The notes below the pieces were generated by a model. That model was not told the origin of the DNA. It ran no database searches and saw only the letters and a program-made list of their open reading frames with translations. A stretch of DNA of 64,000 nt from Halocynthiibacter styelae (lineage in GTDB: Bacteria > Pseudomonadota > Alphaproteobacteria > Rhodobacterales > Rhodobacteraceae), in the NCBI RefSeq assembly GCF_016123485.1, contig NZ_JADCKQ010000008.1:1-64000 (forward strand), in the 5' to 3' direction. Below are positions 46,327-55,476 of the stretch, piece after piece. The translations under genes and the position numbers were made by a program. Numbering within the stretch: position 1 is the stretch's first letter; every line of letters starts with the position of its first letter.

Positions 46327-46680
46327 TTATGCTTTGCTTTCCAGAAGCGCCAGCACATCATCGGCCTTGCCGCCTTTTTCTGCCGGCGTCGTCGCCCGCA
46401 GCGTTTCCACTTCTTTCTTCAGCTTCTCAGCCTGACGCGCTGTACCGCGGAATTTCATTTCGCGCAGCCATTCCCAGACAAAGCCGATCAGCAGACCGGC
46501 GATGATCCCGCCAACGACAACCACAAAAAGCGGCAGTTGCAGCGGTGCACCTGAAAGGCCCAGAAAAGCCGACAATTCCGGCGGCAGCAGATAAAGCGAA
46601 ACAAATCCGCGATTGGCCAGTGCAACTGTAATCAGCACAAAGGCCAGAGCGGCAAGAAACAGATATTTAAGATAGCGCAT
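46327..46680 (-). CDS. lapA: LapA-domain inner-membrane protein (DUF1049)
   Basis: Protein of 117 residues with two membrane segments, [20 protein letters not shown] and [20 protein letters not shown], and a cytoplasmic coiled-coil tail with [17 protein letters not shown]. This is the LapA/DUF1049 pattern; in gammaproteobacteria LapA works with LapB in lipopolysaccharide assembly control. Here the gene follows ihfB by 3 bp and precedes trpF, a placement conserved in Rhodobacterales. No lapB-like TPR gene is adjacent. Confidence 0.85.
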   Translation of the reverse strand: MRYLKYLFLAALAFVLITVALANRGFVSLYLLPPELSAFLGLSGAPLQLPLFVVVVGGIIAGLLIGFVWEWLREMKFRGTARQAEKLKKEVETLRATTPAEKGGKADDVLALLESKA

Positions 46681-46683
46681 TCG

Positions 46684-46965
46684 TTACTTTCCGTTAAGCC
46701 GGTCTCGCAGTAGTTTACCTGTCTTAAAGAACGGCACATTTTTCGCGGGCACTTCAACAGATTCACCGGTGCGTGGATTGCGACCCGTACGTGCCTCACG
46801 TTGTTTAACAGAAAATGCACCGAAACCACGTAGTTCTACGCGGTCGCCACGGACCATTGCTTCTGTTATTTCATCAAATACAGTGTTTACGATGCGTTCA
46901 ACATCGCGCTGATAAAGGTGCGGATTTTCATCCGCGATAGATTGAATAAGTTCCGAACGGATCAT
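46684..46965 (-). CDS. ihfB: Integration host factor subunit beta
   Basis: IHF-beta of 93 residues, a small DNA-bending protein that pairs with IhfA. Conserved parts are [21 protein letters not shown]-like N-terminus, [35 protein letters not shown] and the arm [19 protein letters not shown]. The segment around [10 protein letters not shown] inserts in the minor groove. It follows rpsA on the same strand, the classic rpsA–ihfB order, but after a terminator and a 300-bp gap, so it has its own promoter. Confidence 0.96.
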   Translation of the reverse strand: MIRSELIQSIADENPHLYQRDVERIVNTVFDEITEAMVRGDRVELRGFGAFSVKQREARTGRNPRTGESVEVPAKNVPFFKTGKLLRDRLNGK

Positions 46966-46990
46966 TCCTGTTTTCCCCTGGCTGGATTAG

Positions 46991-47008
46991 GCACATTTTA
47001 ACATGTGC
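46991..47008. promoter_or_regulatory. 6-bp dyad in the ihfB promoter region
   Basis: GCACAT (46991–46996) and ATGTGC (47003–47008) form a perfect dyad around TTTAAC, 26 bp upstream of the ihfB start. The rest of the 46966–47195 interval shows no gene; it must hold the ihfB promoter. IHF often controls its own genes, but this dyad does not look like an IHF site. Confidence 0.35.
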
Positions 47009-47195
47009 TCATTTGGAATTCGTCATGTGGACGTTTCTATATTCACCGCTGCAAACTAAAACCGCAACGGGAAAGGCCCTTTCAAGCCGGGCTTTCAGCG
47101 ATTTGAGACAAAATTATGCCTATTTTCCGACCAGTATCGGCGAATTCCACCCTATTGTACACGAAATTAGACGGCTTTAAGGAAATTTGATTCGT

Positions 47196-47232
47196 TTAAA
47201 AAGGCGGCCCGATATATCACCAGGCCGCCTTT
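47196..47232 (-). terminator. Rho-independent terminator of rpsA
   Basis: AAAGGCGGCC (47200–47209) pairs with GGCCGCCTTT (47223–47232) around a 13-nt loop. On the minus strand the stem is followed by TTTAAACG after its own T-run. It lies 31 bp past the rpsA stop. Confidence 0.9.
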
Positions 47233-47263
47233 CAATGTTTTTTTCAGTCTACGGACTGAATGA

Positions 47264-48943
47264 TCAGTCGTCAGACTTCAGAGCTGCGCCAAGGATATCG
47301 CCCAGGGACGCGCCAGAGTCAGAAGAACCATACTGTTCCACTGCTTCTTTCTCTTCAGCGATCTCACGTGCTTTGATGGAGAGACCCAGACGACGGGTTT
47401 TCGCATCAACGTTGGTTACACGTACGTCAAGCTTGTCACCAACCTGGAAGCGCTCTGGGCGCTGCTCGGCACGGTCACGGGACAGGTCGGAACGACGGAT
47501 GAAGGATTTCATGCCTTCATAGTCAACTTCCACGCCGCCATCTTCGATCGCAGTCACTTCAACAGTGATGATAGAACCGCGCTTCACGCCGTCAGCAACT
47601 TCAGCGAACGGATCGCCGCCCAGTGCTTTAACGGACAGAGAGATGCGTTCTTTTTCAACGTCCACTTCGGTTACAACAGCCTGAACCATTTCACCTTTGC
47701 GGTAGTCGCCGATCACATCTTCGCCACGGCCTTCCCATGTCAGATCTGACAGGTGAACCATGCCGTCGATTTCATTGTCGAGACCGATGAACAGGCCGAA
47801 TTCAGTGATGTTCTTAACTTCACCTTCAACTTCGGTACCAACTGGGTTGTTCTCAGCGAACACTTCCCATGGGTTGCGCATGGTCTGTTTCAGACCAAGG
47901 GATACACGACGCTTGGAACCGTCGATTTCCAGAACCATGACTTCGACTTCTTGTGAAGTAGACACGATTTTGCCCGGGTGTACGTTCTTCTTTGTCCAGG
48001 ACATTTCGGAAACGTGTACGAGGCCTTCAACACCGGCTTCGAGTTCAACAAATGCACCGTAATCGGTGATGTTGGTGACGCGACCCTTGTGGACGGAATC
48101 CAGTGGGTATTTCGCAGCAACAGCATCCCATGGATCGTCCTGCAGCTGTTTCATGCCGAGGGAGATACGGTGGGTTTCTTTGTTGATCTTGATCACCTGA
48201 ACCTTGATGGTCTCACCGATTGTGAGGATCTCGGATGGGTGGTTCACACGGCGCCATGCCATGTCGGTCACGTGCAGCAGGCCGTCAACGCCGCCGAGGT
48301 CAACGAATGCACCGTATTCAGTGATGTTCTTAACAACACCGTCAACTGCCTGACCTTCGGAAAGGTTGCCGATAACTTCAGCACGCTGTTCTGCGCGGGA
48401 CTCTTCGAGGATCGCACGACGGGATACAACGATGTTGCCACGACGACGGTCCATTTTCAGAATCTGGAACGGCTGCTTCAGACCCATCAGTGGGCCTGCG
48501 TCACGTACTGGGCGTACGTCAACCTGGGAACCTGGCAGGAACGCAACAGCGCCGCCGAGGTCAACAGTGAAGCCGCCTTTAACGCGACCGAAGATAGCAC
48601 CGTCAACACGCTCTTCGTCAGCATATGCTTTCTCGAGGCGATCCCATGCTTCTTCACGGCGTGCCATCTCACGAGAGATAACAGCTTCACCGCGGGCGTT
48701 TTCAGCTGCGCGCAGGAACACTTCTACAGTGTCGCCGACAGCGATTTCAGCTTCTTCACCAGGGTTTGCGAATTCTTTCAGATCAACGCGGCCTTCCATT
48801 TTGTAGCCAACGTCGATGATAGCCTGGCCCGCCTGAATAGCGATAACCTTGCCTTTGACAACAGACCCTTCCTGAGGGGTGTCAATCTCGAAGCTTTCCT
48901 GCAGCAGGGCTTCGAATTCTTCCATAGATATATTTTGAGCCAT
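47264..48943 (-). CDS. rpsA: 30S ribosomal protein S1
   Basis: S1 of 559 residues with six S1 (OB-fold) repeats, starting with GSVVKGKVIAIQAGQAIIDV and including repeated signatures such as GVVKNITEYGAFVDLGGVDG, GRVTNITDYGAFVELEAGVE and GEVKNITEFGLFIGLDNEID. It binds mRNA and docks it on the 30S subunit. Length and repeat number are standard for proteobacteria. It is separated from cmk by GNAT and the copy-2 element. S1 represses its own translation in E. coli; the leader here contains a hairpin that could take part. Confidence 0.97.
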   Translation of the reverse strand: MAQNISMEEFEALLQESFEIDTPQEGSVVKGKVIAIQAGQAIIDVGYKMEGRVDLKEFANPGEEAEIAVGDTVEVFLRAAENARGEAVISREMARREEAWDRLEKAYADEERVDGAIFGRVKGGFTVDLGGAVAFLPGSQVDVRPVRDAGPLMGLKQPFQILKMDRRRGNIVVSRRAILEESRAEQRAEVIGNLSEGQAVDGVVKNITEYGAFVDLGGVDGLLHVTDMAWRRVNHPSEILTIGETIKVQVIKINKETHRISLGMKQLQDDPWDAVAAKYPLDSVHKGRVTNITDYGAFVELEAGVEGLVHVSEMSWTKKNVHPGKIVSTSQEVEVMVLEIDGSKRRVSLGLKQTMRNPWEVFAENNPVGTEVEGEVKNITEFGLFIGLDNEIDGMVHLSDLTWEGRGEDVIGDYRKGEMVQAVVTEVDVEKERISLSVKALGGDPFAEVADGVKRGSIITVEVTAIEDGGVEVDYEGMKSFIRRSDLSRDRAEQRPERFQVGDKLDVRVTNVDAKTRRLGLSIKAREIAEEKEAVEQYGSSDSGASLGDILGAALKSDD

Positions 48944-49056
48944 TTGGTCTCAGTTTCCTTTACAGTCGTTTTTCCGGCCGTGCGGTTGTCTCCGCCGGTC
49001 TTGGTTTCAGTTGGTCAGCGGGCAGCCTGAAACAAACAGACCAAACACAAACAAAG

Positions 49057-49078
49057 AGGGCCGGTATGTGCCGACCCT
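49057..49078 (-). promoter_or_regulatory. Hairpin in the rpsA leader
   Basis: On the minus strand AGGGTCGG and CCGGCCCT (one G·U pair) fold around CACATA, about 115 nt upstream of the rpsA start, followed by a T-rich TCTTTGTTTG stretch. This could be an attenuator-like terminator in the leader or the end of an upstream transcript. The remaining 48944–49242 interval shows no gene. Confidence 0.45.
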
Positions 49079-49242
49079 GCCCGTCATTTTTTTTGTTTTA
49101 TGGCATATATGCCTTACTGACCCGGGCTATATAGCGTTAACTGCAAGGAAACACAAGCCTGCATCCTCTGCAAAACAAGGCCATTCTCTTGCTTTTCGGG
49201 GGCTGTGACAGGCCAATCACAGTAAAGCCCGAAAGGTCAGAA

Positions 49243-49656
49243 ATGATTCGGATGATCAATATCGAACAGGCCCTGCCTCTGCGCCAGGGCGTTCTTTGGC
49301 CGGGGCATCCGCTTTCGCATGCGATGGTGCCCGGCGATGAGGCTGCTTTGCATTTTGGTCTGTATCATGAAGAAACCCTGGTTTCAGTTGCGTCATTGTT
49401 TCCGGATGATCATTCCGGCATCCAGCTGCGCAAATTTGCCACCCTGCCCCACCTGCAGGGCCAGGGCTTTGGTCGCCGGATGCTGGATCACCTTCTGACA
49501 CAGGCACGGGACAGCGGGGCAACACATCTTTGGTGTGATGCGCGTGTGTCTGCCCGGGATTTTTATGCAAAATCAGGATTTCGGGAAGAAGGTGAGGTTT
49601 TTGAACGAAAGGGCCAGTCTTATATCGTCATGCAGCACACGTTCGACCGGCCCTGA
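49243..49656 (+). CDS. GNAT family N-acetyltransferase
   Basis: Protein of 137 residues with the GNAT fold. The acetyl-CoA-binding motif A is LRKFATLPHLQGQGFGRRML near residue 65, with the Q-G-x-G-F/R pattern, and motif B is CDARVSARDFYAKSGFREEG near 105. This small single-domain type resembles ElaA/YjcF acetyltransferases. The start at 49243 is chosen for AAAGG with good spacing; a reading from 49189 would add a leader without homology. It is the only plus-strand gene in the rpsA–cmk block, probably a lineage-specific insertion. Substrate unknown. Confidence 0.82.
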   Translation: MIRMINIEQALPLRQGVLWPGHPLSHAMVPGDEAALHFGLYHEETLVSVASLFPDDHSGIQLRKFATLPHLQGQGFGRRMLDHLLTQARDSGATHLWCDARVSARDFYAKSGFREEGEVFERKGQSYIVMQHTFDRP

Positions 49657-49680
49657 CCCAAAGAACGTGCGCAGTCCCTG

Positions 49681-49880
49681 GCAAATCTTAACCCTCCTTT
49701 GCGATAAATCCCCCGTTGCGCAACACCGGGAAACCCCGGACCCAAGATCGGATGAGAGGCCCCGGCGAAAGCATAAGGGGCGGATCACAGCTTACCTGTC
49801 AGGGCGTAACGATCCCTGGCACTTAGATCATATCCGCAAAGGCGGCGCCGCCATCTTTACTGGTCCTGCAAACAGGCCTG
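49681..49880 (-). ncRNA. Candidate structured RNA or repeat element, copy 2
   Basis: The 300-bp interval between the GNAT and cmk genes holds no protein gene. Read on the minus strand it has the same core as the 22.1-kb element: GTAAAG then ATGGCGGCGCCGCC (palindrome at 49841–49852), TGCGGA and ATGA, then TTCGCC-GGGG, CCTC, TCCG and GGTCCGGGG-like blocks in the same order. The small frame opened by the ATG is closed after eight codons, so the conserved feature is not a protein. It lies just downstream of cmk on the same strand, as copy 1 lies downstream of prs. Confidence 0.45.
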
Positions 49881-49957
49881 CGATGGAATGCTTCATCTGA
49901 ACAGCTTTCAGGAACCGCCGGGACCACCCGCGCGGACAAAACCTGTGCGTTCAACAA

Positions 49958-50572
49958 TCAGCCTGCGTTCCGGACAGCATCCACGGCAGCGACACACCGA
50001 GCGACAGCGTCGTCGATGGACAATTCAGATGTATCCAGAAGAATAGCATCCTCCGCGGCCTTCAAAGGGGCCGTTGCGCGTTCACTGTCACGTTTGTCCC
50101 TGGCCTGCAGATCTTCCAGGACACCTTCCGGTGTCACATCCTGACCCTTCGCCGACAATTCCAGATATCGCCGTTCTGCCCGTACCTCATCGGAAGCCGT
50201 AACATACAACTTCACCTCTGCTTCGGGGCAAATCACTGTGCCGATGTCACGCCCGTCCAGGACCGCGCCCCCGGCCCGGCGCGCAAATGCCCGCTGAAAA
50301 TCAAGCAAAGCCTGGCGCACTTCCGGAATTGCAGCAACTTTAGACGCGGCCTGCGCCACAGCCGAATTGCGCAACGCGTCTGCATCAATATCTTCCGCAC
50401 GCAGAGATCTCGCCGCCTCCAGCGGGTCAGCGCCCTGCAACAACTGCGCGCCAACCGCACGATACAAAAGCCCGGTATCAAGGTGCGCAAAGGCAAAATG
50501 CGCGGCAAGCGCTTTGGAAATTGTCCCTTTGCCCGATGCTGCCGGGCCGTCAACTGCGATGGTAAGTGCCAT
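49958..50572 (-). CDS. cmk: Cytidylate kinase
   Basis: CMP/dCMP kinase of 204 residues. The P-loop is [19 protein letters not shown] near residue 7; the NMP-binding part includes [14 protein letters not shown], and [20 protein letters not shown] and the lid [22 protein letters not shown] follow with the catalytic Arg/Asp set. Normal length. In many proteobacteria cmk sits between aroA and rpsA, as here, though four small genes have been inserted between aroA and cmk or cmk and rpsA. Confidence 0.96.
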   Translation of the reverse strand: MALTIAVDGPAASGKGTISKALAAHFAFAHLDTGLLYRAVGAQLLQGADPLEAARSLRAEDIDADALRNSAVAQAASKVAAIPEVRQALLDFQRAFARRAGGAVLDGRDIGTVICPEAEVKLYVTASDEVRAERRYLELSAKGQDVTPEGVLEDLQARDKRDSERATAPLKAAEDAILLDTSELSIDDAVARCVAAVDAVRNAG

Positions 50573-50618
50573 ATGTTCTGCCTCCGTCTGGTCGGGGTAC
50601 CTTTACAGAGGCCAACTG

Positions 50619-51143
50619 TCAAACCCGGGCAGGTCGCATACGTCTGTGTTCCCGGAAATGACACAGTGCCAGCCAGAACAGCAAAATCAACGCCCCGGCA
50701 GAACACAGTGTTTTCAATACGGTCCATTGATTGGCCTGCATCACCATCACATGGGAAGGCGCACCTTCTGTCACAAGCAACCGTGTGATCACCATATTTT
50801 CGAAATAGTCTGCCGTTGCGCTGCCAATGGCCAGCCCCATTCCGACAAGTGCCCCGGCACCATCGGAAATTCTGTTAAAAATCAGACAAAGCGTCAGCGC
50901 AAGGGCCCCGGGAAACACCATATCCAGCAAATGTTGGGGGCCCAGATAGATCTGACGCGCACCGGGTGTTAAAGCTGTCAGGAACGCATGGGCTTCTTCA
51001 TAGGTGTAACCTGTCAGCCTCTGATCGAACGGCACCAGCCCACCTGCCCCGTCTGCAATCGACGGAAGCGTCCAAAACACCATCGCAGCATATAAAAACG
51101 CTGTGACGGAAAACAAAGCCGTAAAAAGCATCGTAAACCGCAT
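50619..51143 (-). CDS. Conserved hypothetical membrane protein, four segments
   Basis: Protein of 174 residues with about four membrane segments: MLFTALFSVTAFLYAAMVFW at the N-terminus, a second around DMVFPGALALTLCLIF, a third in GALVGMGLAIGSATADY, and LKTLCSAGALILLFWLALC near the end. A GGAGG site lies directly upstream of the ATG, so it is clearly translated. I do not recognise a family. It lies 46 bp upstream of cmk on the same strand, so may be cotranscribed, but there is no functional link visible. Confidence 0.75.
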   Translation of the reverse strand: MRFTMLFTALFSVTAFLYAAMVFWTLPSIADGAGGLVPFDQRLTGYTYEEAHAFLTALTPGARQIYLGPQHLLDMVFPGALALTLCLIFNRISDGAGALVGMGLAIGSATADYFENMVITRLLVTEGAPSHVMVMQANQWTVLKTLCSAGALILLFWLALCHFREHRRMRPARV

Positions 51144-51298
51144 CGTATCCTCCGGCCTACAGGGTACTGAACAATCCTTCAGTCAAAGTTAACATATCTT
51201 GCCATCTCTTGTGCAGATATTGCCAACCCGGGGACCGCCCCCTCGAAATGCAGGAAACAGCCATTTAATCAGAAACAGACAACAAAAGGAAACACGAT

Positions 51299-51472
51299 AT
51301 GTCGATCTGGTTTTTCGCCGGCGTCGCGCTCACACTTTGGGTGCTATACGATCTTCTGATGGGCTACACTTACCTGTGGGAACCCGTCGTACGCGCCGAA
51401 AACCCCTGGGGGTACTGGGCCGTCCTAACCCTGTGGTCAGGGGCTGCGATCAGCTGCTTTGTCGTCGCCTGA
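51299..51472 (+). CDS. Small two-segment membrane protein, 57 residues
   Basis: A short frame MSIWFFAGVALTLWVLYDLL ... ENPWGYWAVLTLWSGAAISC ending FVVA. It has a good ribosome-binding site (AAAAGGA, 8 nt before ATG) and encodes two hydrophobic segments joined by a short loop with Trp, Glu and Arg residues. The stop overlaps nothing; the convergent GFA gene ends 6 bp beyond. No family is recognised. It is too short for usual gene finders and is likely unannotated in related genomes. Function unknown. Confidence 0.6.
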   Translation: MSIWFFAGVALTLWVLYDLLMGYTYLWEPVVRAENPWGYWAVLTLWSGAAISCFVVA

Positions 51473-51477
51473 ACACG

Positions 51478-51885
51478 TCAGTCTTTGATCATGGTTGTCA
51501 GCTCTGGATCATATCCCGCTGACTGTGGTGCATCCGTGGGGATATCGTAGTAATCCCCTTTATACTCGCAATAGATATGTCCACGGATGTCCAGGCCTGT
51601 ATCCCCATCAAGGGTGCCGGCAAAAACTGAAATATTCGCACCGGTCCCATCCCAGAACAGATTGCTGCCACAGGTCGCACAAAATCCGCGCCGGGCCGTG
51701 TCTGAGGATTGATACCAGGTAACCTCCCCCTGCACTGTAATCTGATCTCGTCGTACAGAGGTCGCCGCAACATGATGGCCCGAGGTTTTCCGGCACTGCA
51801 CACAGTGACAAGCTATCACGGGGCGTAATTCACCCGTCAGTTCAAAACGCACATCGCCACAAAGGCAGGACCCGGTTTTCATCAC
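51478..51885 (-). CDS. GFA-family glutathione-dependent formaldehyde-activating-like protein
   Basis: Protein of 135 residues of the GFA/CENP-V fold. Zinc-binding cysteines are visible in GSCLCGDVRFEL, IACHCVQCRKTSGH and GFCATCGSNLF. The founding Gfa enzyme was proposed to make S-hydroxymethylglutathione, but most family members have no proven reaction and may be small-molecule lyases or scaffold proteins. It precedes aroA on the same strand, separated by a terminator-like hairpin. The start has AGGAG with 6-nt spacing. Confidence 0.86.
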   Translation of the reverse strand: MMKTGSCLCGDVRFELTGELRPVIACHCVQCRKTSGHHVAATSVRRDQITVQGEVTWYQSSDTARRGFCATCGSNLFWDGTGANISVFAGTLDGDTGLDIRGHIYCEYKGDYYDIPTDAPQSAGYDPELTTMIKD

Positions 51886-51950
51886 TTTTTCCTCCTGATA
51901 TCAGGAGCAGGATCAAAGGAAACATCCCGCTGATGCCCTCTGAAAACGAC

Positions 51951-51979
51951 ACACCCGGAACATTTTCAGTCCCGGGTGT
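51951..51979 (-). terminator. Hairpin after aroA
   Basis: ACACCCGG (51951–51958) pairs with CCGGGTGT (51972–51979) around a 13-nt loop, about 30 bp past the aroA stop. On the minus strand it is followed by GTCGTTTTC, a weak T-run, so termination is probable but not certain. Confidence 0.6.
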
Positions 51980-52010
51980 ATAAAAATTCCTGCGAATTGC
52001 CCTGCCTGTG

Positions 52011-53360
52011 TCAGGCGTTATCGCGTGTGATCTGTGCGCCCAGGGTCTTCATCAGATCCTCAAACACCGGGAAGGATGTGGCAATTGGCGTGCCGTCATC
52101 GACAGACACAGGGTTCTGCGCCGCCATGCCAAGCACCATGAAAGACATCGCAATCCGGTGATCCAGGAAGCTTTCGCAGGTTGCACCACCCGGCACACCG
52201 CCCGGCCCCATGCCATGCACGATCATCGTGTCTTCATCTTCCTCAACCGTCACGCCACAGGCGCGCAGACCACGGGCCATGGCGTCAATACGGTCGCATT
52301 CCTTCACGCGCAGTTCTTTCACGCCGCGCATCACGGTTTTACCGGTGGACAGGGCCGCAACAACGGACAGCACCGGGTATTCGTCAATCATCGACGCCGC
52401 ACGTGCAGGTGGCACTTCGATGCCATGTGTTTCAGCGTAACGCACGCGCAGGTCGGCGACGGGTTCACCACCCTCAAGGCGTTCATTTTCAAACGTAATA
52501 TCCGCGCCCATTTCAACAAGCGTCGTGTAGATCCCGTTGCGCGTCAGGTTCTGGGACACGCCAGGCACGAACACTTCGGACCCGGGCACAATTGTCGCCG
52601 CACAGGTCGGAAAAGCAGCAGAGCTTGGGTCGCGAGGCACAGAGATCACCTGCGGTTTCAGTTCTGGCTGGCCGGTCAGGGTGATACGACGGCCGTCCTC
52701 TGTTTCTTCAACGGAAATCTCAGCCCCGAAACCTTCCAGCATGCGTTCGGTATGGTCACGGGTGGCTTCTTTTTCGATCACCACAGTCTGGCCCGGCGCA
52801 TTCAACCCCGCCAGAAGCACCGCGGATTTCACCTGCGCTGACGGCATTGGAACGGTGTATTCCACCGGCACAGGTTCGGTTGCGCCCACAATGGTCATCG
52901 GCAGACGACCACCGGACCGGCCCACGGATTGCGCGCCAAACAGCGCAATCGGATCGGTCACACGGCCCATCGGGCGCTTGTTCAGGCTGGCGTCACCTGT
53001 GAAAGTCGCATTGATCCCCTGGGTCGCCATAACGCCCATGATCAGACGCACGCCAGTGCCGGAATTACCGCAATCAATCACATTGTCAGGTTCGGAAAAA
53101 CCGCCAACGCCCACACCGTTCACGGACCATTCGCCGGGGCCATGTTGGGTAACGGTCGCACCAAAGGCCCGCATGGCTTTTGCCGTATCCAGCACGTCTT
53201 CGCCTTCCAGCAGGCCGGTGACTTTGGTTTCACCCACAGCCAGCGCGCCAAAGATCAGCGCGCGGTGCGAAATGGATTTATCCCCAGGTACAGCAGCTTC
53301 GCCGTTCAGCGGGCCGCATTTACGAGAGGTCATCGGGATCGGGGTGCCATGGCCGGACAT
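52011..53360 (-). CDS. aroA: 3-phosphoshikimate 1-carboxyvinyltransferase (EPSP synthase)
   Basis: EPSP synthase of 449 residues, which joins shikimate 3-phosphate and phosphoenolpyruvate in aromatic amino-acid synthesis. Conserved parts are [19 protein letters not shown] near residue 25, [38 protein letters not shown] and the catalytic-base region with [14 protein letters not shown]. The NSGTGVRL segment has Gly where glyphosate-resistant class II enzymes have Ala, so this judgement needs structural comparison; overall it looks like the alphaproteobacterial type. Start at 53360 chosen for AAGGA placement. Confidence 0.96.
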   Translation of the reverse strand: MSGHGTPIPMTSRKCGPLNGEAAVPGDKSISHRALIFGALAVGETKVTGLLEGEDVLDTAKAMRAFGATVTQHGPGEWSVNGVGVGGFSEPDNVIDCGNSGTGVRLIMGVMATQGINATFTGDASLNKRPMGRVTDPIALFGAQSVGRSGGRLPMTIVGATEPVPVEYTVPMPSAQVKSAVLLAGLNAPGQTVVIEKEATRDHTERMLEGFGAEISVEETEDGRRITLTGQPELKPQVISVPRDPSSAAFPTCAATIVPGSEVFVPGVSQNLTRNGIYTTLVEMGADITFENERLEGGEPVADLRVRYAETHGIEVPPARAASMIDEYPVLSVVAALSTGKTVMRGVKELRVKECDRIDAMARGLRACGVTVEEDEDTMIVHGMGPGGVPGGATCESFLDHRIAMSFMVLGMAAQNPVSVDDGTPIATSFPVFEDLMKTLGAQITRDNA

Positions 53361-53461
53361 TTGCGCTTCCTTCATTCAGTCTGACGACACTGATAGCGCA
53401 AGCAAAGGGGGGCGTAAATCATGCAAATGATCCACGCCCACCCTTATCTTTTATGTTTGCG

Positions 53462-54094
53462 TCAGGTCACCTCGTTAAACCGTGGTCCTTTGAAGGTGCG
53501 ATGGGCATTCCCGCGTTTCAGAGCATGGTGGCGCAGGTTCGCATCCCGGGCCTGATCAGCCGTATCAATTTCCGCCTGCGCGGCCCTCAACGCGGCCAGC
53601 CGTTCCACAGCCAGGGCCTTGTTGCGATGCTGCGAACGCCCGTCCCGCACGACCACCGACACGCCGCTTTGCAGGCAGGTCGCCCGCACAGCGCTGTCGG
53701 TGGTGTTCTGATGCTGGCCACCTGGGCCACCGGCACGGAAGGTATCAAAGCGCACATCCCCCGTTGCCGCGATGGCTTTCACCGCCGCAAGACGCGAAAC
53801 ACCCGCAAACCAGTTCTGGCGCTTATAACCGGGGCGCAGCGTGCTTTTGCTGATCCAGCGGATGGTACCAACCCAATGCTGTGCAAAGCAATCCGCGCAG
53901 GGCCCGTGCAATGTCACGACCGCAGATTTCACACCGTGTTTTGCAGGCACTTCACTGATGTCCAGATCCGCACCCATGTCTTCCGCTTCTTCCCGCATCC
54001 GCGCCAGGATATGTGCCGCCGCAAGACAGCACTCTCCCGGCCCGTTGCCGCTGGTCACAAGAAAAGTCACGCGATCAGTCGTCTTCTCAGTCAT
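53462..54094 (-). CDS. prfH: Peptide chain release factor homologue PrfH
   Basis: Release-factor-like protein of 210 residues. The peptidyl-hydrolysis motif GGQ is intact at residues 125–127 in [16 protein letters not shown], but the codon-recognition domain of RF1/RF2 is absent, the typical PrfH form. In recent work PrfH encoded with RtcB2 acts on ribosomes whose 16S rRNA decoding centre has been cut, removing the stalled peptide so the ligase can repair the rRNA. Here it is the downstream gene of an rtcB–prfH pair overlapping by 8 bp, exactly that arrangement. I place high trust in the identity. Confidence 0.92.
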   Translation of the reverse strand: MTEKTTDRVTFLVTSGNGPGECCLAAAHILARMREEAEDMGADLDISEVPAKHGVKSAVVTLHGPCADCFAQHWVGTIRWISKSTLRPGYKRQNWFAGVSRLAAVKAIAATGDVRFDTFRAGGPGGQHQNTTDSAVRATCLQSGVSVVVRDGRSQHRNKALAVERLAALRAAQAEIDTADQARDANLRHHALKRGNAHRTFKGPRFNEVT

Positions 54095-55223
54095 GGCGGC
54101 CCCCGGTCTTTGCGTGCTTAAACGTCATCAGCGGTGCAAGCGTCGCCACCACATTTGCCACATCAAAACGCGCCAGATCATTCGCCACATCCGCGGCGGA
54201 TTTATAGGCCTGGGGCGCTTCTTCAATCAGCATGGCTTTATCTTCGCAGATCACCCGCCCATTGGCGGTTGGCCTGCGCAGAGCCTCAAGCGAAGACTTC
54301 GCCTTTGACACACGCCCATGCATAGAGGCGCGATCATAGCGTCGCCCTGCCCCATGCGCGCAGGAGTTCAGCGCAGTGCCGCCACCCGCTCCGGGCTTCA
54401 GCAGAAAGCTTTCCGTCGCACGCGTACCGGCCAGCGGCACCAGATCCTGCAATTGCGCAGCCCCTTTCCGATGCAGCCATGCACCCTGTTTCTGCGTCAC
54501 CAGGTTATGCGCGCAATCGCTGATTGGGGTGAGATTGCAACGCAGGGCATGCGCCGCACGTTCTGCGATGATCTGACGGTTCAGCCGTGCCCAAATCGCC
54601 GCCTGGTCATGACGCTCAAGCCAGGCCCGGCCCTCTTCGGACGCGGGGTCATAAGCGACCAGCCCATCAGCCAGGACATCCTGCAAAAATTGATGTCCAA
54701 GGCCACGAGACCCCGAATGCACAAGCAGACAAAGCTGATCTTTCTTCAACCCGCTTTCCGGATCCGCCTGTACCACCCGCTGCACTTCACAGAAATGGTT
54801 ACCAGTGCCGATTGTACCCAGCGCCCCTGCGAACAGATCCCCAGGCAGACCAGATTGCAGCAGATCCCCTGACACATCCCAGCCATTCGGTTCAGCCAGG
54901 CAGCGCAATTTGGCCGCCATCTTATCCGGCTTCCAGCGGCGCAGCGGCAGATCCAGCGCATACAGCGCCATGCCACAACCGATGTCAGATCCCACAAGCT
55001 GTGGGTGCAGCTTGTCTGACAGAACCGCGCAGCCTACTGGTCCGTATTTTCCCGGATGCAGGTCTGGAAACGCCGCAACCGCACGCACGCCTTCAAGACA
55101 CGCAACCTGTTGCAACTGATCTTCCGCACGCCCTTCGATCCAGGCATTTTCATTGTAATAGAGATGGATCGCAGCCCCGCCCTTTTTGGCAGGCAGCACA
55201 CGACCCGAGGCAAAATTGCCCAT
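54087..55223 (-). CDS. rtcB: RNA ligase RtcB family (RtcB2, PrfH-associated)
   Basis: RNA ligase of 378 residues joining 2',3'-cyclic or 3'-phosphate ends to 5'-OH ends with GTP. Metal and catalytic residues sit in [60 protein letters not shown] and [15 protein letters not shown], where the His of the last motif takes the GMP. The N-terminus MGNFASGRV matches RtcB2-type starts, so I use 55223; a GTG at 55262 gives a 13-residue extension. It overlaps prfH by 8 bp, and the pair is probably a ribosome-repair module. No rtcA or archease gene is present. Confidence 0.92.
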   Translation of the reverse strand: MGNFASGRVLPAKKGGAAIHLYYNENAWIEGRAEDQLQQVACLEGVRAVAAFPDLHPGKYGPVGCAVLSDKLHPQLVGSDIGCGMALYALDLPLRRWKPDKMAAKLRCLAEPNGWDVSGDLLQSGLPGDLFAGALGTIGTGNHFCEVQRVVQADPESGLKKDQLCLLVHSGSRGLGHQFLQDVLADGLVAYDPASEEGRAWLERHDQAAIWARLNRQIIAERAAHALRCNLTPISDCAHNLVTQKQGAWLHRKGAAQLQDLVPLAGTRATESFLLKPGAGGGTALNSCAHGAGRRYDRASMHGRVSKAKSSLEALRRPTANGRVICEDKAMLIEEAPQAYKSAADVANDLARFDVANVVATLAPLMTFKHAKTGGRHD

Positions 55224-55298
55224 GGTATATTCCAGTATTTTGATTTTGTCGGCCGCTGTCACCAGCGCACCTGTACAAAGTCTGGGGCTTATGTGGCC

Positions 55299-55343
55299 TT
55301 AAACTTTGCGAACCCCGGCAGGGATGAATGTAAGTGTCGTCAT
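55299..55343 (-). CDS. Possible 14-codon leader peptide upstream of rtcB
   Basis: A short frame MTTLTFIPAGVRKV with a strong GGGAG site 6–7 nt before ATG at 55343 and a TAA stop 37–76 bp before the two rtcB starts. The placement resembles a regulatory leader ORF, and a cut-ribosome-responsive control of a ribosome-repair operon would make sense. It could also be a degenerate gene start. Evidence is limited to the ribosome-binding site and position. Confidence 0.35.
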   Translation of the reverse strand: MTTLTFIPAGVRKV

Positions 55344-55476
55344 GTTATTCTCCCTTGCTTCTGAGGATACGGAATGCCCGATGGGCGGTGTGTCTGCCTT
55401 TTAGCGGCAGATATGAAAACAGCAAAGCCCCGCTCGAGCGACAGGGCCTGCATGTGGTTTAGCGGTAACAGTGGTG

